A stretch of DNA of 64,000 nucleotides from Sphingobacterium sp. UBA4616 (GTDB lineage Bacteria; Bacteroidota; Bacteroidia; Sphingobacteriales; Sphingobacteriaceae), in the NCBI GenBank assembly GCA_002386525.1, contig DGIS01000007.1:1-64000 (forward strand), given 5' to 3'. This document shows positions 33,735-44,852 of the stretch, in pieces; position 1 is the stretch's first letter, and each line of letters begins with the position of its first letter. Both the position numbers and the translations under genes were made by a program. The notes beneath the pieces were generated by a model. It saw only the letters and a program-made list of their open reading frames with translations. It was not told the DNA's origin and ran no database searches.

Positions 33735-34505
33735 ATGAGTAAATCAAAGCCAGTTTTCAGTTCTTCGATTGGGAAGAAGCTAATCATGAGCTTAACAGGA
33801 ATCTTCCTATGTTTATTCCTAGTTGTTCACTTGGTTGGTAACTTGCAATTATTTAAAGATGATGCGGGTCTAGCGTTCAACAAGTACGCCTATTTTATGA
33901 CTCACTTTACACCAATCAAAGTTGTTTCTTACTTATTGTATGCTTCGGTAATTGTTCACGTCATCTATGCTATCACATTGTCGATGAAAAACAAGGCCGC
34001 CCGTCCTATTGGTTATGCCAAATATGATGGTCAAGCAAACAGCAAGTGGAATTCACGCAACATGGGTATCTTAGGTACTGTCATTTTAGTATTCTTAGCG
34101 ACACACATGTCTAATTTTTGGTGGAAGTTTCACAATGATGAAGTGCCGTACATCGAATACCGTACTGATTTGGCAACAGGGCAAACCACAGCGAGAGAAC
34201 TTCAAGCATCTGAATTTCATGACTACCAAGAAACGGTAGAAAACAATGTTCAAATCGTAAAAGCAAGAGATTTGTACAAGCAAGTTGACTTTGCTTTCAA
34301 AAATGTTGCATTGGTAGCTTTGTATGTTATTGCGATGGCAGCTTTGGCGTTCCACTTAATTCACGGTTTCCAATCTGCATTCCAAACTTTAGGTTTTAAC
34401 CACAGAAGATATATTGGAATTGTCAGAGCAATCGGTGTTTGGGTATTTGGGGTATTAATTCCAATTGGCTTTGCAATAATGCCATTGTTTTTCTTCTTTA
34501 AATAA
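33735..34505 (+). CDS. sdhC: succinate dehydrogenase cytochrome b subunit
   Basis: Membrane anchor of complex II, binding haem b and the quinone. 256 residues with five membrane helices (about 16-37, 65-85, 112-130, 185-210, 225-250), the single-anchor type B layout found in Bacteroidota and epsilonproteobacteria. Histidines in helices (VHLVGNLQLF, VIVHVIYA, ATHMSNFWWK, FHLIHGFQSA) are the likely haem ligands. With sdhA and sdhB downstream it forms the sdhCAB operon; menaquinone would be the acceptor. Confidence 0.93.
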   Translation: MSKSKPVFSSSIGKKLIMSLTGIFLCLFLVVHLVGNLQLFKDDAGLAFNKYAYFMTHFTPIKVVSYLLYASVIVHVIYAITLSMKNKAARPIGYAKYDGQANSKWNSRNMGILGTVILVFLATHMSNFWWKFHNDEVPYIEYRTDLATGQTTARELQASEFHDYQETVENNVQIVKARDLYKQVDFAFKNVALVALYVIAMAALAFHLIHGFQSAFQTLGFNHRRYIGIVRAIGVWVFGVLIPIGFAIMPLFFFFK

Positions 34506-34562
34506 TTCAGAATCTTTTAAGATAAAGCTCCGGCTCTATCGATCAATATAAAATTAAGAGAT

Positions 34563-36497
34563 ATGTTAGATTCAAAAGTACCAGCGGGCCCATTAGCCCA
34601 AAAGTGGTCAAATCATAAATTTAATCTGAAGCTGGTTAACCCTGCTAACAAACGTAAATTTACAGTTATTGTTGTTGGTACAGGACTTGCTGGTGCATCT
34701 GCAGCAGCGTCGTTAGCCGAGTTAGGATACAATGTAATTACATTCTGTTATCAAGATTCACCACGTCGTGCACACTCTATTGCAGCACAAGGTGGTATCA
34801 ATGCAGCAAAGAGTTACCAAAACGATGGGGACTCTGTTTTCCGTTTATTCTACGATACAATCAAAGGTGGTGATTACCGCTCCCGTGAGGCCAACGTTTA
34901 CCGTTTGGCAGAGGTATCTGTTAATATCATCGACCAATGTGTCGCTCAAGGTGTTCCATTTGCACGTGAATATGGAGGTTTATTAGATAACCGCTCTTTC
35001 GGTGGCGCGCAAGTAAGCCGTACGTTCTATGCCCGTGGTCAAACTGGACAACAATTATTGTTAGGTGCTTATTCAGCATTGAACCGCCAGATAAAAAAAG
35101 GGAAAGTAAAATCCTATACGCGTCATGAGATGTTAGACCTTGTTATGATCGATGGTCATGCTAAAGGTATCGTCACTCGTGACCTGGTTTCAGGTAAAAT
35201 AGAAACGCATGCTGCACACGCAGTATTGATGTGTACAGGTGGTTACGGTAACGTATTTTTCTTGTCTACAAATGCGATGGGTTGTAATGTTACAGCTGCT
35301 TGGAGAGCACACAAACGTGGCGCTTACTTCGCTAACCCTTGTTATACACAGATTCACCCAACTTGTATCCCTGTAACTGGCGATCACCAATCGAAGTTAA
35401 CATTGATGTCAGAGTCTTTACGTAATGACGGTCGTGTATGGGTTCCTAAAACTCAGGAGATGGCTGAAAGATTGCGCAAAGGTGAGATCAAAGCCAATGA
35501 TATCAAAGAGGAAGACAGAGATTATTTCTTGGAGCGTAAATATCCTTCATTCGGTAACTTGGTACCACGCGATGTGGCCTCTCGTAATGCGAAAGAAGCT
35601 GTCGATGATGGTCGTGGTGTTGGTAAAACTGGCTTCGCGGTATTCTTGGATTTCAAAGAAGCTATCGGTCGTCTAGGAGAGGACGCTGTACGTGCTAAAT
35701 ATGGTAACTTATTTGACATGTATTATCAAATCACTGACGAGAACCCTTACAAACAACCAATGCGTATCTACCCAGCTGTACACTACACAATGGGTGGTGT
35801 TTGGGTTGATTACAACTTGATGACAACAATCCCTGGCTTATATGCTTTGGGTGAGTGTAACTTCTCTGATCACGGTGCAAACCGCTTAGGTGCATCGGCA
35901 TTAATGCAAGGTCTTGCCGACGGTTACTTCGTCATTCCTTACACTGTGGGAGATTACTTAGCAAAATTAGGTTCATTTGCACCAGTAGATCATAATCATC
36001 CCGCTTTCGAAGCTACCCGCAAGGAAGTTGAAGAGAAAATCAACAAATTATTGTCTTTAAACGGTACACAAACTGTTGATGATATCCACAAAAAATTAGG
36101 TCTCATTATGTGGGAATATTGTGGTATGGCTCGTACAGCTGAAGGTTTGCAAAAAGCGCAAGGTTTGATTCAAGAGTTGAAAAAAGAGTTCTGGACGAAT
36201 GTTAGAGTGCTTGGAGAAAATGAAGAATTAAATCTTTCGTTAGAAAAAGCTGGCCGCGTAGCTGACTTCTTAGAATTGGGCGAATTGATGGTTGTGGATG
36301 CCTTACAACGCGCAGAGTCTTGTGGTGGTCACTTCCGTTTGGAAAGCCAAACCGAAGAAGGTGAAGCAAAACGTAATGACGATGAATTCGCATATGTATC
36401 TGCTTGGGAGTACAAAGGAGACAATGTACCTGAGGAATTACACAAGGAAGACCTGGTATTCGAGAACGTTCAGTTAACACAAAGAAGTTATAAATAA
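34563..36497 (+). CDS. sdhA: succinate dehydrogenase / fumarate reductase flavoprotein
   Basis: Catalytic subunit with covalently bound FAD. 644 residues. FAD-binding start [21 protein letters not shown] at about residue 36, the flavin-linking His in [16 protein letters not shown], the dicarboxylate site in HPTCIP and later [21 protein letters not shown]. Ends with [11 protein letters not shown] and the C-terminal helical domain. Middle gene of sdhCAB; codon use is strongly biased, as in highly expressed genes. Confidence 0.97.
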   Translation: MLDSKVPAGPLAQKWSNHKFNLKLVNPANKRKFTVIVVGTGLAGASAAASLAELGYNVITFCYQDSPRRAHSIAAQGGINAAKSYQNDGDSVFRLFYDTIKGGDYRSREANVYRLAEVSVNIIDQCVAQGVPFAREYGGLLDNRSFGGAQVSRTFYARGQTGQQLLLGAYSALNRQIKKGKVKSYTRHEMLDLVMIDGHAKGIVTRDLVSGKIETHAAHAVLMCTGGYGNVFFLSTNAMGCNVTAAWRAHKRGAYFANPCYTQIHPTCIPVTGDHQSKLTLMSESLRNDGRVWVPKTQEMAERLRKGEIKANDIKEEDRDYFLERKYPSFGNLVPRDVASRNAKEAVDDGRGVGKTGFAVFLDFKEAIGRLGEDAVRAKYGNLFDMYYQITDENPYKQPMRIYPAVHYTMGGVWVDYNLMTTIPGLYALGECNFSDHGANRLGASALMQGLADGYFVIPYTVGDYLAKLGSFAPVDHNHPAFEATRKEVEEKINKLLSLNGTQTVDDIHKKLGLIMWEYCGMARTAEGLQKAQGLIQELKKEFWTNVRVLGENEELNLSLEKAGRVADFLELGELMVVDALQRAESCGGHFRLESQTEEGEAKRNDDEFAYVSAWEYKGDNVPEELHKEDLVFENVQLTQRSYK

Positions 36498-36511
36498 GAA
36501 AGAAAATTATC

Positions 36512-37285
36512 ATGGCACAACATATGAATTTAACGCTAAAAGTTTGGCGTCAAAAAAATGATAAAGATAAAGGTCAATTTGTAACTTATCAGGCAAACAA
36601 TATCGCTGATGATATGTCCTTCTTAGAGATGCTTGATATTGTCAATGAAGAGTTGACTCGTAAAGGAGAAGATCCCGTATATTTCGATCACGACTGTCGT
36701 GAAGGTATCTGTGGGATGTGCTCATTGGTGATCAACGGTCGCCCGCATGGTCCGAAAGAAGGTACTACAACGTGTCAATTACACATGCGTAGCTTCCACG
36801 ACGGACAAACGATCGTGATTGAGCCTTGGAGAGCTGCTGCATTCCCTGTATTAAAAGACCTTGCTGTTGACCGTACTTCTTTTGACCGCATTCAACAGGC
36901 AGGTGGATATGTAAATATCAATACAGGTGGTGTTCCTGATGCCAATGTTATTCCTATCCCTAAACGTATTGCTGACGAAGCTTTCGAATCAGCGACATGT
37001 ATCGGTTGTGGCGCTTGTGTCGCAGCATGTAAAAATGCTTCTGCTATGTTATTCGTATCGGCAAAAGTATCTCAATTTGCACTGTTACCACAAGGGCAAA
37101 CTGAGCGATATGAACGCGCGCAGGCGATGGTAGATCAAATGGATGCAGAAGGCTTCGGTAACTGTACAAATACTGGGGCTTGTGAAGCTGAATGTCCTGT
37201 GGGCATTAAACTAACAAACATCGCTCGCCTAAACCGCGAGTATTTGACTGCTAAAATCTTCCGACAAGAAGAGCCTCACGTTTAA
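36512..37285 (+). CDS. sdhB: succinate dehydrogenase iron-sulfur subunit
   Basis: Carries electrons from FAD to the membrane quinone. 257 residues. [2Fe-2S] ligands in [16 protein letters not shown] and TTCQLH; the other clusters are bound by [15 protein letters not shown] and CEAECPVG. The spacing with extra residues is that of type B fumarate reductase-like enzymes. Third gene of sdhCAB, 14 bases after sdhA. Confidence 0.96.
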   Translation: MAQHMNLTLKVWRQKNDKDKGQFVTYQANNIADDMSFLEMLDIVNEELTRKGEDPVYFDHDCREGICGMCSLVINGRPHGPKEGTTTCQLHMRSFHDGQTIVIEPWRAAAFPVLKDLAVDRTSFDRIQQAGGYVNINTGGVPDANVIPIPKRIADEAFESATCIGCGACVAACKNASAMLFVSAKVSQFALLPQGQTERYERAQAMVDQMDAEGFGNCTNTGACEAECPVGIKLTNIARLNREYLTAKIFRQEEPHV

Positions 37286-37392
37286 TTATTGGCATTCGAT
37301 ACCTTTCGTGTTTTCAATAGCTTACAAAGCAGCGAAAACAGTGCAAAAATTCTCTCTGACCAATCAAAGGAGGTCATATAGAAAAATAATAT

Positions 37393-37431
37393 AAAAGTCC
37401 TTGCCATAAGAAAGCAAGGACTTTTTTTTAT
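37393..37431 (+). terminator. sdhCAB terminator
   Basis: AAAAGTCCTTGC and GCAAGGACTTTT form a 12-bp stem with a T8 tail, about 110 bases past the sdhB stop. The gap also holds a weak TGTTTTC/GAAAACA pairing. Confidence 0.85.
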
Positions 37432-37451
37432 ATTTACAATAATGTAAATTG

Positions 37452-40400
37452 ATGAATGTGAATTCTGGTATAAAAATTCGACTACTCTTACTTATCTTAA
37501 CGCTATGCTTTATAGGAACAGCTATCACCATCAAAGAATCTGTTACCAATAAGGAAATATTAGACATTGATACAAAATCACTCAATAACTATATCGCTCA
37601 ACAAGAGAAAAAAGTCGACCGTATTTTCAACGATTCTCTTTTGCTCAAAACTTTCAAAAACTACGATCAGTATCCAATCGCGGTTTATCAGGCCTTTGAA
37701 AAATTCAAAACCAAAGAAAATGTCTATCTATTTCTTTTTAAGGACCATGAGCCGAAGATGTGGAGCACACATCTATTTGTACCGATTACTGATCAGGGAT
37801 TTCCTGAAAAATCCAATTTTATCCAAGATGATAACCGCTCTTACGTCGTTAGAAAGAAAACAATTGGTAATATCAGTATACTCGCCTATATTATTGTAAA
37901 AGGATATACCAACAACAACAATCTCTATTTAAGCAGTTCACTGCGGAGAAACTTCTTCGACTCCAGAAATATCGATATTGCCTCCTATACAGATACGGTA
38001 ACCATTAAAAACATTTACAGTAAAGAGGGGTCTTACCTTTTTTCTGTTAAGCTCAAAGACGGAGAGCATGAAAATGCTTATACAATTTTGCAATTTTTCT
38101 GCTGGTTACTTGCTTTAATTGCGTGGTTGATCTTCTTCAATAGTCTTTGCCTTCATATGGCCAAAACAGGCAGGGCTTGGTGGTCTATACTATTGCTATT
38201 GGCGATATTTAGTTTGGTCAAATTCGCCGATCTTAAATGGAATTTGCTATCTGAAAATGCGACATTTTCAATTTTCGACTCGCGCAACTATGCCTATAAT
38301 CGTTTCTTCCCGAACATCTGGTCGGTCATGTCCACCACAATTTTAATATTATGGCTCATTCTATTTATCTATTCAATTCGCAAAGAGCTTAATTTTGACA
38401 AAATAAAAAATATCCGGCTCTTTAGAGTGCCCATAGCCATCGGATTTATTCTGAGTATATACCTGTCGTTCGCGCTATTATACGATATCGCCGGAACGTT
38501 AATTACGCACTCCAATAATATTTATTTTGATTTTACAAAACTGGTCGATTTACATTTCTTAAGTTGGGTCGATCTTGGCATTGTCGGCATAGGTATTTTG
38601 GCCTTAAGTATCTACATCGACCTTGTGCTCTTTTTTCTTAAAAAATTAGAGTTAAAGCCAACGCAGTTACTAAATATCCAACTGGCATGCGTCATCTTTG
38701 TCATTTTGATCATTTCCTTTTATATAGAAAAAAATAGCCTTGTCAACTTACTACTCGCGCTAATTATCCTTATTAAATCATTCGGTGAGAAGTATTTCAA
38801 TCGGCATATACTCACAAACTATATCGCGGTACTGATACTTTGGGCAATCATAAGTGCTATTACGCACGCTCGTTTCTACCAGGAAAGAAACTTGATTGAC
38901 ATGAAGATATTGTTGGGCAACCTACAGTCCGAAGATGATGCAAATGCCGTGTCGTTATTCTCCGATATTGAAAGTAGTCTGGCAAACGATCAAGAATTAA
39001 AGCATCTATTTAATATCAGTCTACCCTACACAAACACGGAGGGCATCAACGACTTCATTAAGAAAAAATACTTTAGCGGCTATCTCTCCAAATACGAATT
39101 CAAAGCCTATTATTATGATCAGAACAATAATCCACTGAATGCTGCAAGCCAGAATAAGCTCAATGAGTATCGCGAAAAAGTGATCAATAAGTCGATAAAA
39201 GTAACTCAAAACTTCTATCGTGCCGGCGGAGAACTCGGTACACATGAATACTTTTCTATCATTCCAGTGTCGATTGACCAAAATAGAATCGTCAACGTTA
39301 TTATCAATCTCTCCAATAAAGACTTCAGTTACACGGTCCCTTATCCCGAAATCCTTACCGATATGCGGATCAACAACTCACAGTATTATAATAAAGGAGA
39401 TTATTCGATAGCCCTTTATAAAGCAGGTTCTCTAATAACACAATTTGGAAAATACACATATGAAAACAATTTAAGAGGTCTCAAAGGTACTCCTGGAGAA
39501 TATATTGAGATTCTAGACAAAGATGCATACCTGCACATGGCCTACATCGCCAATAAATTTTCAACCTATGTTATCAGTAAACAAAAACCTTCTTTTTGGG
39601 ACTATTTAGCAACTACATCTTTTCTATTCCTGGTGTTCTTTATGATTTTCATGCTGTACCACTTCATAAAATCACTCTATATTTTTCTTAAAAACACCAA
39701 GCTTACTATCCGAAATTTAAAGTATCAGTTCTACAGAATTGTGAATAAGATACAATATTCTACACGTATTCAAACATCTATTATCTCCTCCGTTATACTC
39801 GCTATTCTTATTTCAGGTGTAATTTCTTATATCAGTATCAATAAACAACTCTATAACAACAATAAAACAAGTAAAGAGCGTTTTATAATTGAACTTGGCA
39901 AACGGATGGAAAATATGCTGACATATACGGATGAAATTTCCACCGAAACTCAACTCATCAGCATTCTAAAGACATTGTCCGAAACAATTTCCAAGGACTT
40001 CAATCTTTATTCCAAATCAGGCAGGTTGCTGTATAGTTCACAGCGTAGAATTTACGATTTGGAGCTTTTCTCTACATTCATCAATCCCGCTGCACTGAAG
40101 AATCTATCGATATTAAAAAAGTCGGAGACGATTGAAGATGAGCGGATAGGTACTTTCCAATTTGAGACTAGTTATGCCACCATCAGGGACAAAAATTACA
40201 ATACCCTGGCTTATATTGGCATACCAAACTTCTCCCTTCAAAAAGAAGAAAATATCAATAAAAATCTTCTTTTAAATACCATAGTAAATATTTATTCGCT
40301 GATCATCATTGGCTTTGGGTTTTATGCCACGTTTGTTGCCAACAGTGTCACCAATCCACTGAGCATCATCAGTAAGAAAATTTCACAGCTGCGCTTGGGA

Positions 40401-41204
40401 CAACCCAATGAGCCGTTATTTTGGCAGCGAAATGATGAAATAGGTACATTGATCAAAGAATACAACCTCATGATCATAAAACTTGAAGACTATGCCAATA
40501 AAATCAAAGATACGGAGCGGGAATCCACCTGGCGTGAGATGGCTCAGCAGATAGCACATGAAATTAAAAATCCATTGACACCAATGAAATTGGGTATTCA
40601 GCAACTACGCAGATCTTACAAAGATGATGATCCTAAATTTCCAGACAGATTTAATAAATTCTCTATTTCATTTATCGAGCAAATCGATGCTCTAACGCAT
40701 ATTGCATCCGAATTTTCGCATTTTGCAAAATTTCCAAATACGATGATGGAGAATATCAATATCGTTGAAAAAATAACAAAGTCTATTTCGTTATACAATA
40801 ATACGCCGAGTGTAAGTATCCGTCTCATCAATAACGCTGATCACAAAACATTGATTGTAAAAGCTGATGGTAATGAACTCTTGCGGACGTTCAATAATTT
40901 AATAAAAAATGCTATCGAGGGTGGCTATGGCCGAAAAAACATGAAGATCGAAATTTCCATTGAACGCTACTCGGATAATTTTGTTAAAATCGATGTCAAA
41001 GACAATGGGTATGGAATTCCGAAGGAAATGCAGGATAAAATTTTCCAGATAAATTTCACCACAAAAAGTTCGGGAAATGGTTTAGGATTGGTACTTGTCA
41101 AGAAAACAATCGAAGCCAGTAACGGTCAGATCTATTTTGAGACCGTAGAAGGCGAAGGCACGACATTTCATATCCTGCTTCCCTTACAGCAGGCAGAATC
41201 TTAA
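37452..41204 (+). CDS. very large multipass sensor histidine kinase
   Basis: 1250 residues from the ATG at 37452 (a TTG one codon earlier is also in frame). About eleven or twelve membrane helices: one at the N-terminus, eight between about 215 and 475, then a large outer domain, two near 720-800 and one near 945-970. A HAMP-like segment (NSVTNPLSIISKKISQLRLG) leads to the histidine box MAQQIAHEIKNPLTPMKLG with phospho-acceptor His near 1036, then NLIKNAIEGG, DNGYGIP and GNGLGLVLVKK of the ATPase domain. The layout resembles NtrY of Bacteroidota but is unusually long. No response regulator is encoded beside it. Confidence 0.88.
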   Translation: MNVNSGIKIRLLLLILTLCFIGTAITIKESVTNKEILDIDTKSLNNYIAQQEKKVDRIFNDSLLLKTFKNYDQYPIAVYQAFEKFKTKENVYLFLFKDHEPKMWSTHLFVPITDQGFPEKSNFIQDDNRSYVVRKKTIGNISILAYIIVKGYTNNNNLYLSSSLRRNFFDSRNIDIASYTDTVTIKNIYSKEGSYLFSVKLKDGEHENAYTILQFFCWLLALIAWLIFFNSLCLHMAKTGRAWWSILLLLAIFSLVKFADLKWNLLSENATFSIFDSRNYAYNRFFPNIWSVMSTTILILWLILFIYSIRKELNFDKIKNIRLFRVPIAIGFILSIYLSFALLYDIAGTLITHSNNIYFDFTKLVDLHFLSWVDLGIVGIGILALSIYIDLVLFFLKKLELKPTQLLNIQLACVIFVILIISFYIEKNSLVNLLLALIILIKSFGEKYFNRHILTNYIAVLILWAIISAITHARFYQERNLIDMKILLGNLQSEDDANAVSLFSDIESSLANDQELKHLFNISLPYTNTEGINDFIKKKYFSGYLSKYEFKAYYYDQNNNPLNAASQNKLNEYREKVINKSIKVTQNFYRAGGELGTHEYFSIIPVSIDQNRIVNVIINLSNKDFSYTVPYPEILTDMRINNSQYYNKGDYSIALYKAGSLITQFGKYTYENNLRGLKGTPGEYIEILDKDAYLHMAYIANKFSTYVISKQKPSFWDYLATTSFLFLVFFMIFMLYHFIKSLYIFLKNTKLTIRNLKYQFYRIVNKIQYSTRIQTSIISSVILAILISGVISYISINKQLYNNNKTSKERFIIELGKRMENMLTYTDEISTETQLISILKTLSETISKDFNLYSKSGRLLYSSQRRIYDLELFSTFINPAALKNLSILKKSETIEDERIGTFQFETSYATIRDKNYNTLAYIGIPNFSLQKEENINKNLLLNTIVNIYSLIIIGFGFYATFVANSVTNPLSIISKKISQLRLGQPNEPLFWQRNDEIGTLIKEYNLMIIKLEDYANKIKDTERESTWREMAQQIAHEIKNPLTPMKLGIQQLRRSYKDDDPKFPDRFNKFSISFIEQIDALTHIASEFSHFAKFPNTMMENINIVEKITKSISLYNNTPSVSIRLINNADHKTLIVKADGNELLRTFNNLIKNAIEGGYGRKNMKIEISIERYSDNFVKIDVKDNGYGIPKEMQDKIFQINFTTKSSGNGLGLVLVKKTIEASNGQIYFETVEGEGTTFHILLPLQQAES

Positions 41205-41356
41205 TAGTGATTTAGCCACAACAGAGATAAGAGAAATTGGAGAAACCAAGTATATCCGGCTTATAGCTCAATAATGATGGTGTTTAATACGTTAAAGCTA
41301 CTTGATAGCCATACCCTTATCCTTACGGATCGATATAGTAAGAATTTGTACTTCAC

Positions 41357-41391
41357 AAAAAAGCTCTTTACAATCATGTAAAGAGCTTTTA
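41357..41391. terminator. bidirectional terminator
   Basis: AAAAGCTCTTTACA and TGTAAAGAGCTTTT form a 14-bp stem around ATCA, lying between the convergent kinase and coiled-coil genes. Confidence 0.85.
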
Positions 41392-41411
41392 GTTTATTTG
41401 TTTATCTCCTT

Positions 41412-42338
41412 TTAACGCAATACAATCGTAGATCGTCCCATGATTGCATTATCTTCATATAACAATACCGTATAGGCACCTTTAGAAAATCCCTGCTCTG
41501 CTGCCCAATAAATGATATAATCTTCACCCTTGTTGGTAAACAAAATATTATGTTTAAATGTATACTGTAATTTCTCGCCATGTACATAGAAAATATTATC
41601 GTCCTGCACGACTAGATTTCCTTGTGGGTCGATAATTCTAACATATATATCACGTTCTCCATTTTTTGCTAAAGGATTATCAGCAATGGTAAAACTGATT
41701 TTTAACTTATCAATTTTCTTCGCACGTTCTTCTACTAATTCCTTTCCATTTTTTTTGACTTCAAGGCCATTCATACTAATGCTTGAAACTTTCAAGGCAG
41801 AAGCTGTTGCAACCTTCTCTTTCAATTCAGAATTTGAAGTAACCAATGAAGTAATTTGCTTCTCCTTTTCGACTACAGATTCGTTCAGATTGATATTTTG
41901 TTTGGATAAAATTTGATTTTCCTGAATCAGCCTTTGAACATTTACGCGATAGGTATCAACCTGTTTTTTAAGCTGGTTGATCTTGTGTTGCGCTTCATCG
42001 ATATCTTTGGGAGTAATACTTTTATTTTCGAGCTTCTTACGAAGCACCGCAATCTCCATTCTGGAATCCTCTTTTTGCAGCGTCATCTCAGGAGTCAATT
42101 GCACATTTTCTACATCAATTTTATCCAATTCAGCTTCAATACGATCTATCTGTACCTGAAGATTCTCTTTTTCTACTGTAAGCGTATAAACCTTTTCACC
42201 GTTGGTTTTAAACTTAACATAAAAATATATATTCGTTGCAAGTAATGCTGCTATCGCAATGATAAAGAAGTAAATTTTCGAAGAATCTTTCTTTTTTTCT
42301 TCTTCTTTCTTACTCGAAACAACGTCTGAATTTATCAT
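41412..42338 (-). CDS. membrane-anchored coiled-coil protein
   Basis: 308 residues, not named. Lys/Glu-rich cytoplasmic start, one membrane helix (about 22-41), a long coiled coil (about 55-185, heptads such as NLQVQIDRIEAELDKI) and a C-terminal globular beta domain (about 200-308) that reads like an immunoglobulin-type fold (YVRIIDPQGNLVVQDD, TVLLYEDNAIMGRSTIVLR). Such proteins are widespread in Bacteroidota but their role is unknown. Probably periplasmic. Confidence 0.75.
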   Translation of the reverse strand: MINSDVVSSKKEEEKKKDSSKIYFFIIAIAALLATNIYFYVKFKTNGEKVYTLTVEKENLQVQIDRIEAELDKIDVENVQLTPEMTLQKEDSRMEIAVLRKKLENKSITPKDIDEAQHKINQLKKQVDTYRVNVQRLIQENQILSKQNINLNESVVEKEKQITSLVTSNSELKEKVATASALKVSSISMNGLEVKKNGKELVEERAKKIDKLKISFTIADNPLAKNGERDIYVRIIDPQGNLVVQDDNIFYVHGEKLQYTFKHNILFTNKGEDYIIYWAAEQGFSKGAYTVLLYEDNAIMGRSTIVLR

Positions 42339-42428
42339 AATATACTGTCATATTCATAGTATACAACTATACCATTGAATGTTTAAACAAAAATTATTCC
42401 AGTTTTATTTTCTGCTACAGATTGTAAC

Positions 42429-43580
42429 TTATTCAAAATAATTTAAAGTCTCAAATCCTCCTTTTTTCAAGTATTCTTCCTTCCTCATCAAGTGAAGATC
42501 AGATTGTACCATATCTGTTACCAGCATCTGGAGATCATATTTTGGCTGCCATCCAAGTTTTGTATTTGCTTTTGTCGGATCACCAATAAGTAAGTCGACC
42601 TCAGTCGGCCTATAATATGCAGGATCAACTTTGACAACAGTCTGACCAAATTTAATCATTGACTGATCGATATTCAACTGCAGCAAACGCTCTTCATCAA
42701 TATCGATAATAACACCCTTTTCCTGTTCTCCTTTTCCACTAAATTCAATCTCAATACCCAATTCAGCAAATGCCATCCGCACAAACTCTCTAACGGTAGT
42801 GGTCACACCTGTTGCTATTACAAAATCTTCGGGTGTTTCCTGCTGAAGAATCAACCACATCGCTTCCACATAATCCTTCGCATGCCCCCAGTCGCGTTGC
42901 GCGGATAGATTACCGAGGTATAGCTTATCCTGAAGTCCAAGAGCTATCTTTGCAACTGCTCTGGTGATTTTACGTGTCACGAAGGTTTCTCCCCTTACCG
43001 GGCTCTCATGATTAAATAAAATACCATTACAGGCATACATCTTATAGGCTTCGCGGTAATTTACAGTAATCCAATAACCATACATTTTGGCTACAGCATA
43101 AGGACTTCGGGGATAAAAAGGTGTTGTTTCGCTTTGTGGAACCGCTTGCACCAAACCATAAAGCTCAGAAGTAGACGCCTGATAAATCCGGGTTTTCTCA
43201 ATCATCCCCAATAGCCTCACCGCTTCAAGAATACGTAATGTACCGATACCATCTGCATTTGCAGTATATTCTGGGGTGTCAAAACTAACTTTTACGTGAG
43301 ACTGAGCAGCAAGATTGTAGATCTCATCCGGTTGGGTTTCTTGTATAATACGAATTAAATTGGTTGAATCAGTCAAATCGCCAAAATGCAAAGTAAAATT
43401 TCTATTGTCAAGATGAGGGTCTTGATAAAGATGGTCAATACGATCCGTATTAAATAAAGAACTTCGACGCTTTAAGCCGTGTACTTTGTACCCCTTTTTT
43501 AATAAGAATTCTGCTAGATAGGCACCATCTTGTCCTGTTATACCCGTTATTAAAGCAGTTTTGGTGTGTTGTTCAGCCAT
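42429..43580 (-). CDS. gmd: GDP-mannose 4,6-dehydratase
   Basis: Converts GDP-mannose to GDP-4-keto-6-deoxymannose, first step to GDP-fucose and related sugars for surface glycans. 383 residues from the ATG at 43578-43580 ([13 protein letters not shown]); the frame is open 12 codons upstream. NAD(P) motif [16 protein letters not shown], catalytic [15 protein letters not shown] and [17 protein letters not shown], and [15 protein letters not shown] are diagnostic. The next enzyme, GDP-fucose synthase, is not adjacent; the gene stands alone. Confidence 0.96.
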   Translation of the reverse strand: MAEQHTKTALITGITGQDGAYLAEFLLKKGYKVHGLKRRSSLFNTDRIDHLYQDPHLDNRNFTLHFGDLTDSTNLIRIIQETQPDEIYNLAAQSHVKVSFDTPEYTANADGIGTLRILEAVRLLGMIEKTRIYQASTSELYGLVQAVPQSETTPFYPRSPYAVAKMYGYWITVNYREAYKMYACNGILFNHESPVRGETFVTRKITRAVAKIALGLQDKLYLGNLSAQRDWGHAKDYVEAMWLILQQETPEDFVIATGVTTTVREFVRMAFAELGIEIEFSGKGEQEKGVIIDIDEERLLQLNIDQSMIKFGQTVVKVDPAYYRPTEVDLLIGDPTKANTKLGWQPKYDLQMLVTDMVQSDLHLMRKEEYLKKGGFETLNYFE

Positions 43581-43764
43581 GTTTCTCTCTAGATTATGCA
43601 ATACCCGACGAATCACCAGGTATTTGTCCCATCATCATATCTACGATAAGCGTATCCGTCCACAAGATTCTATGCATACATTGCTTCAAAATGTTGTGAA
43701 TCCCCCCAGCTATGGCGTAAATAATCATAATGAATTGGGAATGTAAAAGTATTAAATTTTAAAC

Positions 43765-43803
43765 AAAAAAAGCCATAGGAAATCCTATAGCTTAATGTTT
43801 TTC
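43765..43803 (-). terminator. probable terminator of lipocalin-like gene
   Basis: AAGC-ATAGGA pairs with TCCTAT-GCTT with one mismatch (10 pairs), next to A7 on the left side, which reads as T7 on the minus strand. It follows the stop at 43823. Confidence 0.65.
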
Positions 43804-43822
43804 TACTTTTATCGTTTTGCGA

Positions 43823-44377
43823 TTAATTAGAGCGCGTGAAATTAAAGACTAAATACGCCTCTCCATTAGCAACTGTCAATGGCATGCGCATAACTAATTT
43901 ATTCCCATCCGAATAAGATAAATCTAAGCGATAACCAGTCGTTACGTTCTTTGCTTTGTCGCCTGCATAGATTTTTTTTAACTGAAACTGTGGTTCCCCT
44001 AGACCTTTTCCAGGATTATAGATAGACCAAAAGATCTCGCGTGATGCACCTGGAGCGCACAAAGTTCCCTGAGCGTTAAAGGTAATTGACCCCTTGCCAT
44101 TTCCAATAAAATTCCATGTACTGCCTACAAAACATTCTGCAGGGGCTTCTTCAAAAACACTTTTAATTGTGAATGAAGATGGTAAATTCTCTCTATCGAT
44201 TGTATTCAATGTCCAAGTTCCTTTAACGGCAGATTTCCAATCAGAAGCGCTTGGACCAGAAGCTGCACTCGTATTGGAAGAAGGATTTCCAGTTGATGTA
44301 CCTTGCTTTTGTGCTCCACAAGAAAATAAGGTCACGGTAGCAAAAACAGTTGCTAATGATAAAACGAATCGATTCAT
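43823..44377 (-). CDS. lipocalin-like lipoprotein
   Basis: 184 residues from the ATG at 44375-44377, giving a lipoprotein signal (MNRFVLSLATVFATVTLFSC). After a Ser/Thr-rich linker come beta strands of lipocalin type: SAVKGTWTLNTIDRENLP at the start, a cysteine pair (CFVGS, CAPGAS) and a last strand YLVFNFTRSN. Likely outer-membrane anchored, perhaps binding a small hydrophobic molecule; no ligand can be inferred. Single gene, divergent from the next membrane protein gene. Confidence 0.7.
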   Translation of the reverse strand: MNRFVLSLATVFATVTLFSCGAQKQGTSTGNPSSNTSAASGPSASDWKSAVKGTWTLNTIDRENLPSSFTIKSVFEEAPAECFVGSTWNFIGNGKGSITFNAQGTLCAPGASREIFWSIYNPGKGLGEPQFQLKKIYAGDKAKNVTTGYRLDLSYSDGNKLVMRMPLTVANGEAYLVFNFTRSN

Positions 44378-44402
44378 ATGTATAAATTTTAATTTCAAAT
44401 TG

Positions 44403-44410
44403 TATTTTTG
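44403..44410 (+). promoter_or_regulatory. possible -7 element
   Basis: TATTTTTG, 21 bases before the ATG of the small membrane protein gene; the -33 TTG is not found at the right distance. Confidence 0.3.
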
Positions 44411-44431
44411 GAGTAAATTAATTCACAAATC

Positions 44432-44764
44432 ATGAAGATTACAGCCAAAAATCATACCATAAGCAAAATAATAGCAAAAACTCTATTGCGGTTATTTGTC
44501 ATTTTATTGGCCTTTGCTACTTATCCGCTTTTCTTAGGACAGGAAGCAAAAAGCAAATTGGATCAGATAAGCCTTGCATTTACGAATAAGATAGCCCTTT
44601 TAGCGCCTATTTTATTATTTTGCATCATCATTGGATTAATGATTGCTGTACTCAAGCACAAATATAACAGAATTGACCTAAATTGGCTATTTTCGCTCGC
44701 GACTATCTTTGGTATTTTGTATTTGATATTATTGTATTCAAGAATTTACCCAACGATTGCTTAA
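44432..44764 (+). CDS. small three-helix membrane protein
   Basis: 110 residues, not recognised. Basic N-terminus followed by three hydrophobic helices (about 18-35, 51-71, 85-104). It precedes, by 88 bases, a flippase-like gene on the same strand and may be cotranscribed with it. Confidence 0.6.
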   Translation: MKITAKNHTISKIIAKTLLRLFVILLAFATYPLFLGQEAKSKLDQISLAFTNKIALLAPILLFCIIIGLMIAVLKHKYNRIDLNWLFSLATIFGILYLILLYSRIYPTIA

Positions 44765-44852
44765 GCACAATTGCACATTTCCACAAAGTTTCTAACTTTG
44801 GATTCGCCAAATCGCTAATTACAGCCGAAGAGGATTGAACGCATAACTTTAT

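Noticed and set aside
37366..37380. AAAGGAGGTCAT, a perfect Shine-Dalgarno after sdhB.
   Set aside because: No ATG, GTG or TTG follows at a usable distance; the next gene has a separate start beyond a terminator.
43581..43822. Possible short gene upstream of gmd.
   Set aside because: Frames here are short, lack start signals and are not conserved-looking; treated as plain intergenic sequence.
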